Under the pieces are notes generated by a model that saw only the letters and a list, made by a program, of their open reading frames with translations, was not told the DNA's origin and searched no databases. Positions 57,031-64,000 of a stretch of 64,000 nt of DNA are shown piece after piece (position 1 is the stretch's first letter; each line of letters opens with the position of its first letter). Position numbers and translations under genes: made by a program. Location of the stretch: contig JAXBDG010000001.1 of assembly GCA_036320915.1 (NCBI GenBank), positions 4,238,001 to 4,302,000 of the forward strand, written 5' to 3'. This DNA is from Linnemannia elongata. Lineage: Eukaryota; Mortierellomycota; Mortierellomycetes; Mortierellales; Mortierellaceae.

Positions 57031-59476
57031 TTAAGAAAGAACCTTGCCGAGACGGATACCGATCATGATACGCTCAGCCATGTTGCGGTCCTTCCTGCCC
57101 ACAAGACTAGTTGCTCGCCCACCGCGGCCTCCTCGGGCTGTACGACCAACGCGATGCAGGTAGTCGACAATCGTCACTGGGAAGTCATATAGTACCACAT
57201 GCTGAACAGCTGTCGTGTCGACACCTCGTGAGGCAATGTCCGTCGAAATCAGAATCTTTCCACCGACAGTGGCAGTAGACTTTTGACCGGCAGGGGCTGG
57301 GGGTATGTAGTCGTCATCGGTGAACTGGCGCAGAATCTCGTCTCGGTTGGTAGCATCGCCATGGAGCACGCCTAGAACACCATGCACCTTGTTCGTCTTC
57401 AGGTGTTCGTGCAAGATCTCGCACGAATGCTTGGTGTTGCAAAAAATCAGCGTGTTCTCTTTCCGCCGCTTGCCGCCTGGTACCGCCGCCTGAACCTGTT
57501 GCTGTTTGGCCAAAATATCCAAAATGGCCTTGGGTCGGTTCCCAAAGTATGGCTTCAAGTCCAAGAAGGTTTGATGCAAGCCAGGGAGCGACTTGTGCAA
57601 TGAAGGTGTCGTGATCTTGAGCATCCCGGGTAAAGTCTCGTCGAGGGTGTCGGAAACCTTCTTGGGCAAGGTGGCAGACACGACTGTGATCTTGGCTGGG
57701 CCTTCTGTTTTGGAGACGACGGCCTTGGCCTGCTGAACAATCTTGGCCACCTCGGTCCCGAATCCGCGATCAAACATCGAGTCTGCCTCGTCAATGACAA
57801 GATACCTCAGCGACGCCAAAGAGAGGCGATTTTCCTCCAGCATATTGGCATTTCCTCTAAATTTCCTTTCATCCTCATCTCGCTGATTAACCTCTCTCCC
57901 GCTTGACCGTGCATGGTCCCTTGGCAAGTAATCCAACAGACTGGTGGGCGTAGCAACAACAACGTCCACGGGTCCCGAAGCCAATCTCTGGAAAACACTT
58001 TTGGGCGACATGGCATGCGACAAAGTAAGGGTCCTCAGCTTGACTGTGTGTGAGAGGTCTTTGAGGATCCCCGACACCTGAGCCACCAGTTCACGCGAAG
58101 GAAGAAGGATTATGGCGCGCGGTTGATTGTACTGTCGAATCGTGTTGAGTGCGCGAACTTTGCTGCCTTCCTGATCGATGCCTCCCTCATCCTGAAATGC
58201 CTTCACTGCCTTGTCCTCCTGCGTCTTGAGCTCGTGAAGGACAGGAAGCAGGTAAGCTAGAGTTTTTCCTGATCCAGTCTCGGCCGCACAAAGGGTGTAG
58301 GGTGATTTTTTGTTGGGGTCGATCGAGGCGGGGATCGACATTGCCTGAATCTCTGTGGGCTTGATTCCGGTTAGATCCAGTTCTAATGCTGGCGATGCGG
58401 TTGGTCGGGACCCTCCTGAGGCCTTTGCCAAAAGTTCCAAGACCCCCTTCTCGACATCAGGGTGGAGACCCATGCTTTGAAATCGACTGTTGGCAACTTG
58501 CTGCATCATGTCCTGTACTGTCCCTTGGGTCTGCGCAAATAATGGTGCCTCTCCTTCAGCGGTCGATCCTGATCCGGATTGAGCATACATAGCATACTTT
58601 GATGCTGCGATTTTTCGTGTCGAGACTAGGTTCAGGTTGACATCCGATGCAATGGGTTTCAATGCGAAGCGCACAGGAACGAATCCGCGAACTTTGGGTC
58701 CTGATTTCCTCTTGGCTCCTGCCTCGATCAACGTCCTCTCAGCGGCAGCAGCCTTGTCGCGTCCTGTGTTTCCTGTCTTGAGGGGAGCACCACGGGCAGT
58801 TTTGGCACGATAGGCTGACGCGAATCCTGGTGCGAACGAATGCTCGAACTGAGGGTTCCTGGATCCCTTTTCGAGCGAGGTGACAGAGATCGAGGTCGAC
58901 ATGACTCGCTTCCGAGGCGCAGGTTTGGTGAATGCTGTTGATCCGCTGACACTGTCTGTCGTTTTCCATTGACGAGCTTGAGATTTAACGACTTGATCAG
59001 CCGATGGAGACTTTCCGCCGAATCGGGCCTTGTGAGCAGTATGTCCTGAAGTTGCGGGGGTGCTGCGGGCAGCCTTCAGTTTTTGTTCCTTGACAACACG
59101 TTGCTTTGGTCGAGGAGTGCGTTTAGCATAGATAGCAGACACTCCGGTGGTTGAGAAGAGCTGTCGGGGGATTGAGGGTGATAGGGACCATCTGGATGCA
59201 GTTAATGGTGCGTTGGGGCTGCGGGATAAGACTGATGAAGACCGGGTCGTCGAGAGGGCATGAATCGACGGTATCCTGGGAAGCCACGTGGAGGAGGTCT
59301 TAAGAAGCGAGTGCAGTGCTAAAGTGTGTTGCAGGGGAGAGATTTGGGTTGTAAAAGATAGTAACCGGGTGAGTGAGGAAGGAAGGAAAGTAGAATAAAA
59401 TAAGGAACATGAAAAAGGTGACTGATAGCCAAGAGAATGACTAGGGATTCTCTGTGCTACCGACTGTACCTGACAT
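57031..59476 (-). CDS. MRH4: Mitochondrial DEAD-box RNA helicase, Mrh4-like
   Basis: Proposed model: a 7-base first exon (59470-59476, ATG TCA G), an intron with GTACAG donor and TTTAG acceptor, then exon 57031-59318, giving 764 residues in frame. The resulting N-terminus is Ser/Arg-rich with few acidic residues and ends RQLFSTTG, a typical mitochondrial presequence. DEAD-box motifs are PTEIQAMSIP (Q motif), AAETGSGKT (about 344-352), PSRELVAQ, TPTSLLD, DEAD (about 512-515), VSATLP, STDIASRGVD and HRVGRTARGG. The resemblance is to yeast Mrh4, needed to assemble the large mitochondrial ribosomal subunit. Without the first exon no in-frame ATG precedes the helicase region until inside the protein. 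The core call is firm; the start is a prediction. Confidence 0.85.
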
Positions 59477-59665
59477 AGTTGCTGCTGCTGTTCTTGCTCT
59501 TGTTACTACTGCTGTTGCTGTGGATGGTGTTGATGGTGGTGTAGTTGATGTAGAACAAGAGAGAATGGCACATGGGCTTGTTCAAAACGAGCAAGTAAGG
59601 TGTGAAAAATAAATAACAACAATAACACGCAGTCACTTTTTCGACTCGAAATGGCGATTTTTAAT

Positions 59666-60574
59666 TCATACGAGGATGCCAATATACTTTGCGCGTGGGT
59701 ACCGCTGCACAAGACCCGGCCATTGCACCAAGAACGCGTCGCACAGAGGGTATAGCAGCCTGCCCGCAAGACTCAACGTCTTCACCCGCGCAAAGCTCTC
59801 CACAAACACCAGATCGGGCGTCTGATCATCCGGAACCCCTGCCATCCGCGCCCCAATCACCGCCAGCGCCAGTGCCAGACACGTCCCCGGCCCGTTCATC
59901 AGAAGAACACTTCTTCGGGATCGACCTGCAGCGCCAGTCGACAGCGGCCTCCCAACTTCAGTATTTGGATGAGCCTCAGACTTTGTCAAACAAGTCAATC
60001 TCTTAATTAGAGGCAATGCTACCAATAACGACTTTGCCAGTGTGAACGGGGTCGTTAGCATCGACTGGTGAACATGACGACTCCTGGGGATCCGATGGAC
60101 TGTATAAGCCATTTCACTGTCGCTAGACTTAATATCAGAGATCAGATGATCTGCAGAGACTCCAGCTCCTGCCCCTGCTTCCGGTCCAGTCCCAGTACCA
60201 GATCGTGATCCAGCTCCCTGTCCTTCAGTATTCGTCGCACTCTTGGCGGCGAGCAATATTTCCAGCCTGTGAACCTTTTCAACACTCGAGTCGTCGTCCC
60301 AGCCAACGACGTAATGGCGCGGGGTATAGTGAGTGCAGTCAAGTCCAGAGACCAGCTGGAGCATCTCGGCTGTATGGCCGCCTGAACCCAGGAATATGGT
60401 GGTGGTGCAGGTCAGTGGCCTGGTGATGGTTGCCGATGAAGTTTTATGGCGAGGTCTGTTCTGGGGCAATGATGACCAGAGCCGGCTGGCAAGTATGAGG
60501 ATGAGAGGGATGCCGATGAGCGCGAGAGTGATGGCCGTTGCCAACGCAAGGTTGGCGGCAAGGTGTAGGTCCAT
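59666..60574 (-). CDS. ALG14: ALG14, membrane subunit of UDP-GlcNAc transferase
   Basis: A single exon of 302 residues, with the start taken at MDLHLAANLAL (60574); an upstream in-frame Met (60667) would add 31 low-complexity residues. Residues about 5-28 form the membrane anchor. Conserved Alg14 motifs are FLGSGGHTAEM near 60-70, NGPGTCLAL, VFVESFARVKTLSLAG and the C-terminal VQWPGLVQRYPRAKYIGILV. Alg14 anchors the catalytic Alg13 to the endoplasmic reticulum. Together they add the second GlcNAc to the dolichol-linked precursor of N-glycans. A Gly/Ala/Thr-rich insert between the first two motifs is longer than in yeast. The call is firm. Confidence 0.93.
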   Translation of the reverse strand: MDLHLAANLALATAITLALIGIPLILILASRLWSSLPQNRPRHKTSSATITRPLTCTTTIFLGSGGHTAEMLQLVSGLDCTHYTPRHYVVGWDDDSSVEKVHRLEILLAAKSATNTEGQGAGSRSGTGTGPEAGAGAGVSADHLISDIKSSDSEMAYTVHRIPRSRHVHQSMLTTPFTLAKSLLVALPLIKRLTCLTKSEAHPNTEVGRPLSTGAAGRSRRSVLLMNGPGTCLALALAVIGARMAGVPDDQTPDLVFVESFARVKTLSLAGRLLYPLCDAFLVQWPGLVQRYPRAKYIGILV

Positions 60575-62127
60575 GGTCGAAGGATGAGGCAAGAAGGGGT
60601 CAAGGACAGAAGGAGTAGAGCTGTAGAAGGGAGTAGAGGGAGAGTGAGGACGTTTTATCACGTGCATCTTGAGGATTCATTTTGCTCAGGCATGGTTGTA
60701 GTCGTCGTTGATATCGATCAAGGATGGAAAAAACACACGTGTTGCAGCATTCATTTGGAGAGAAAAAGAAAAGAACAGGTGTGACATCCTGCAGCGGTTC
60801 GTTGTACATGTACTACAGGGTCCATTGCTTTTTTTTTTCTCTGCTTTGCCCAAACTTTTTTCGCCGTTGCTATTAGACGCATCTAGGCAAAGACTCGCGG
60901 TGCTGTTGCTATCTCTCCCCCTTCATTTTTCTCTTCCTCTCTTCTTCTCTCCTCTCTGTCTCTCTCTGTCTCTCACTTTATGTCTCACCTAGCCCCCTCC
61001 TCTCCACCAATATTCTCTCTTTATCTTAATACCCATCTTCATCCAGCCACCGACATCTCAGCCAACAGAGATATCTGGCAAGATGGGCCCCTATCAGTGA
61101 AAATAATAAAAACAATAGCAAACCTGAGCAATAGCAATGTCAAAACCAATAAGAATAACAATGAGAATAACAGTAGCCACAACCTATGATTTCCCACGGC
61201 ACCGTTATGAAGCTCAAAGGCGGCCAGTGGTAACTCATTTCGGTTCAAGTAGGTCTCCTGGTAACAGACCAACCAACGTTGCCCCCTTGGACAAAGTGAA
61301 CAAACGGTACTGGACCGGTTCAGGGGAGGGGGTCATCGGAGTAGCTTAAAAAATAAAAATAAAAAGCAAAAAGCAAACAGAATGCGTAAAAAATGCGATC
61401 AAAACAACGCTGACATTAGAGTTCAAAAGGCGCACAAATAAGCAGGGTCTAAAGCGGACTTTTATCACAGAGGGGCGCCGCACCAGTGCCAAGTTGACAT
61501 CTTTTTTTTTTTTCCCCTTTTACCTCTCTTTATAATTGTGAGCAATTGCCAAGGAGTGACAAAGAAAAATAGTGTAACACTGGGTCATCTCTTTTGGGGG
61601 GGAAAAGGATATCTACAGTAGACTACTACTTTCGTTGAGAAGTGGCGGTGTGATATTCAACAGCAGCTGAGAGGTGTGAAGAGGACGGCGCGCGAGAGTG
61701 AGGAAGAGAAACGAGAGAAAAAGACAAACAAACGCAAAAAAAAAAAAAAAGGAGCTAAAGGGTCGACCCTCGTTTGTTGGTCCATCTCCCCCTCCTTCTA
61801 GAAGGTATGCATGCCTTCCTTCCCTCCCTTCCCCTTTCTACTCTCCTCATTGTTAAGATCAACAGCAGGCTTGGTCTCTTCATCTTTAGATTCCTGGCTG
61901 CAGCGCAGTGCCATCGTGCCAAAAGCGCAACTTCGGTCACTCTCACATCACAGTTTTTAAAGCACAGAACGGATTTTGTATGTATGTGTATTATTATTAT
62001 GGTCGGCTAGATAGTGGGAGAGTGGGATATATATAGGTAGATGGCGGGCTGAAGAAAGAAGGAAAGACACTACTCTGGACGGTTGGCCGCTTAACAGTGT
62101 AGTTTCAGACAAATATGATCTCCTACT
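60575..62127. other. Intergenic region, no gene seen
   Basis: About 1.55 kb between the ALG14 start and the 3' end of the proline-rich membrane protein gene. CTCT-rich DNA lies near 60900-60975 and homopolymers near 61501-61512 and 61736-61751. A GGTTCAAGT near 61233 resembles a box B but has no partner box A. Confidence 0.5.
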
Positions 62128-62874
62128 TTACTTAGGGGGGGCATAGGAGGAGGCCTCGCCCTGAGGAACAGGGTAAGGAGCAGGAGCGGCATTGCCGACC
62201 AATTGGGGCTGACCAGCGCCAGGGGGAGTGTAAGGGGCAGAGTAGGCTGTGGCAGGAGTGGCCGCAGCGGCAGAGTAAGGAGCAGGAGAGTAAGGCGCAG
62301 AATAAGCAGGGCCACCAGCTGGGGGGTAAGGCGAGTAGGCAGCTGGGGGAGGAGCATCATAAGGCTTCTCGGGGTATGGGGAACCAGTGGGGGGGGCATA
62401 AGTTCCTGGAGCGGCATATCCAAGGGGAGCGGGGCTGCCGGCGGGGGGGACGTAGGCAGCAGGAGTCTGATAAGCCATGTTGGGGTCGCCGGCAGGAGGG
62501 GCGTAGTTTTGGGGAGGAGGGTACGCCGAGTACTGGTTCTGGGGAACAACGGCGATAGTCTCGACAACGGGCTGGGCAGACATCGCGGCAGCAGTCCTGC
62601 GGCGACGGATGCAGGTAAAGATGGTGAGGATGAAGAGGAAGACGACGACAGCGACGATCCAGTACCAGTTGAAGTCCTTTTTGCAGAGTCCGCCTCCGAT
62701 ACAGTGAGATCCGTCGGCACAGTAGGTGGTGCTGGTGCACCAGTCAACGCGCTTCTGGAGGTGGACGAGGGAGCGCTTGGAGAGGTGGGAGTCAACGGCA
62801 GGAATGGACGAGGCAACGAAGACGTCGTTGCCAGCAGAGAGATACCTGCGGATGGTGTCGAGTGTGTTGGTCAT
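62128..62874 (-). CDS. Single-pass membrane protein with proline-rich cytosolic tail
   Basis: A single exon of 248 residues, with the start taken at MTNTLDTIRRYL (62874). A short ectodomain-like segment ends in a Cys cluster (WCTSTTYCADGSHCIGGGLC, about 46-65). One transmembrane helix (WYWIVAVVVFLFILTIFTCI, about 70-89) is followed by a stop-transfer IRRRR. The remaining 150 residues are Pro/Ala/Tyr/Gly-rich with many PPAG and YSPYP-like repeats. Two Lys-Arg sites before the cysteines could be Kex2-type cuts. Fungal proteins with this layout (Cys cluster, one helix, PY-rich tail) are often stress- or wall-associated, but no function is established. A signal peptide is not obvious, so the helix may act as the anchor. 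Confidence 0.75.
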   Translation of the reverse strand: MTNTLDTIRRYLSAGNDVFVASSIPAVDSHLSKRSLVHLQKRVDWCTSTTYCADGSHCIGGGLCKKDFNWYWIVAVVVFLFILTIFTCIRRRRTAAAMSAQPVVETIAVVPQNQYSAYPPPQNYAPPAGDPNMAYQTPAAYVPPAGSPAPLGYAAPGTYAPPTGSPYPEKPYDAPPPAAYSPYPPAGGPAYSAPYSPAPYSAAAATPATAYSAPYTPPGAGQPQLVGNAAPAPYPVPQGEASSYAPPK

Positions 62875-63183
62875 TATGGGAGGGTATGAGGAGGGTGGCA
62901 GTGAAGGAAAGAGAGGAGAGGGAGGGGAGAGAGGGAGAGAGGGAGAGGAGAGAGAAAGAGAGAGAGAGATTGAGAGAGGGTGCAAGGAACAAGGAACTTG
63001 GCCTAGACCTGATATAATAACCCTTAATATTTGATTCTATTTTCTTATTGGATTATTTATTTATCTTTTGGTGGCAAAGAGAAGCGCACGCCACTGGGTC
63101 AGGATGACATCTATGCCTTCAGGTACAGCACTAAAATCGAGATTCCCGTTTCTTGTCTCCTTGCTCTTCTTCTTGGTGTAGAC
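62875..63183. other. Short intergenic region
   Basis: About 310 bases with GA-rich sequence (62880-62970), which reads as a CT-rich leader of the membrane protein gene on the minus strand, then AT-rich DNA downstream of the Pol III subunit gene. Confidence 0.5.
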
Positions 63184-64000
63184 TTAGTTGGGCTCCGTCT
63201 TGACATTCCGCAACGAGTTGTTCGACGAGACAAGGCCAAGGTAGTCCGACACCGTCGTCGCACAGTCGAGCTCATCCACATAACTTGCAAACATCCGGTC
63301 GTAGATCAACGCAGACTCTTGCGTCTACTCTCATTCATATTCATAGTGATAAATAAATTACATATATGAATAAACAGAACCCAACAAAAACACAAAGTAA
63401 TATGCAAAGGAAAGATCAACAAAGACGTGTGAGTATCTTACCTCGGCATCAAAGTAATCCAATTTGGTCCAGTTCTCTTCTTCGGCCAAGCGCGCCTTGT
63501 TAGGTCCACTGGTTCGCCTTGCCTCCGAATCAGCCGCACTCCTCACTTGCACCTATTCAGTAGCAATAAGAAAGCACATAATTGAGTACACATTCCGTCC
63601 AGTCTGCTCTTTGACTCATTCAGTCACAGGCACAATACAACTGTGAAATCAATCGGGCTGCTTCGGGATATTACCTGCAGTGCTCTGGCCTTTTGTTCCT
63701 GCTCGGCCTTTTGCTTGGCCAGTAACTCCTTATTCTCCTCATCACTAATCTTCTTCGAAGCCTGCTTCTTTTTCTCGTCAATCTTGTCCAGATACTTAAA
63801 GCTTGGCCGAAGCTGGACTGCTCCATGAATGGGCGTCAAGTGCATCTCGTCTAGACGGTAACATCACAGCCATGCATGGGAGAGACAAAGGCGAGAGAGT
63901 ATAGTCAGTATGTCGCACAAAACCCTTGACTTCAGAACGCCAGTTCCTACATAGTACTCCTTGAAATGGTTCTTTACCGTTTCGCAAGACTCCTGCCAAG
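63184..64000 (-). CDS. RPC37: RNA polymerase III subunit Rpc37/RPC5, 5' truncated
   Basis: Four exon pieces are seen: 63978-64000 (runs off the right edge), 63675-63850, 63442-63552 and 63184-63324, joined in frame. The visible part contains the family hallmark DEMHLTPIHGAVQLRPSF and YLDKIDEKKK. A charged helix, then ARRTSGPNKARLAEEENW, KLDYFDAE and ESALIYDRMFASYVDEL follow, with a C-terminus of SSNNSLRNVKTEPN. Human POLR3E (Sin) has ELHLTPLHGILQLRPSF at the same place. Rpc37 pairs with Rpc53 on Pol III, where the heterodimer serves in initiation, termination and reinitiation at tRNA and 5S genes. The product ends soon after the TFIIF-like part, as in yeast Rpc37 rather than the longer animal form. 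The family call is firm. Confidence 0.9.

Noticed and set aside
60575..60667. Upstream in-frame start for ALG14 at 60667
   Set aside because: The 31 extra residues are Ser/Pro-rich and precede the usual membrane-anchor start at 60574.
61200..61300. Box B-like GGTTCAAGT as a tRNA gene
   Set aside because: No box A at suitable spacing and no cloverleaf stems on either strand.
62203..62889. Plus-strand open frame of 228 residues opposite the proline-rich protein
   Set aside because: It is a Gly/Arg/Ser-rich shadow; the minus strand has a transmembrane helix and Cys cluster.

Overview
This window is nuclear DNA from a fungus. Almost every long gene is cut by short introns (about 50 to 170 bases) with GT...AG ends. 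The donors are mostly GTAAGN, GTATGN or GTGAGN. Promoters carry long CT-rich tracts on the sense strand, and several genes belong to fungal or general eukaryotic families (Ssn6/Cyc8, Hmt1-type ABC, Yih1/IMPACT, Alg14, Rpc37, Ran). A PepT-like peptide carrier and a Gemin8-like protein look more like animal than yeast forms. Together with the homopolymer-rich intergenic DNA this suggests an early-diverging filamentous fungus (Mucoromycota; Mortierella relatives are my best guess). The lineage is an inference that I could not test.

Layout. 1-1724: 3'-truncated POT peptide transporter (minus). 3614-8284: eight-exon HLTF/Rad5-type SNF2-RING enzyme (minus). 8987-9748: GNAT acetyltransferase. 10080-14382: seven-exon Ssn6/Cyc8 TPR corepressor. 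15127-16589: CipC-like-tail protein. 17836-20313: F-box-like protein. 20681-20990: possible broken gene. 21294-22543 and 23299-24075: divergent SDR and TIP30-like Rossmann genes, separated by a foldback repeat. 24399-24510: tRNA-like segment. 24932-25373: frameshifted C2-domain gene. 25374-34620: about 9 kb of microsatellite-rich DNA without a supportable gene. 34621-36465: two-finger GATA factor (plus). 37082-38885 and 39103-40164: IMPACT/Yih1 and a Gemin8-like protein on a shared short promoter. 40687-44360: Hmt1/ABCB6-type ABC half transporter. 45555-47735: second F-box protein. 48086-49871 and 52134-53963: tandem amino-acid permease paralogues. 54674-55916: divergent Ran GTPase. 56236-56760: small secreted cysteine-containing protein. 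57031-59476: mitochondrial DEAD-box helicase of Mrh4 type. 59666-60574: ALG14. 62128-62874: single-pass proline-rich membrane protein. 63184-64000: 5'-truncated RNA polymerase III subunit Rpc37/RPC5.

The genes do not form one pathway. Themes are nutrient transport and its control (peptide carrier, two permeases, GATA factor, Gcn2-pathway regulator), transcription and RNA (Ssn6, Rpc37, Mrh4-like, Gemin8-like), genome maintenance (HLTF-like), and nuclear transport (Ran). I found no CRISPR array, rRNA gene, intact transposon or gene cluster that forms a new system. The least explained items are the divergent Ran, the altered TM1 motif of the second permease, the foldback element, the frameshifted C2 gene and the 9-kb gene-poor stretch.
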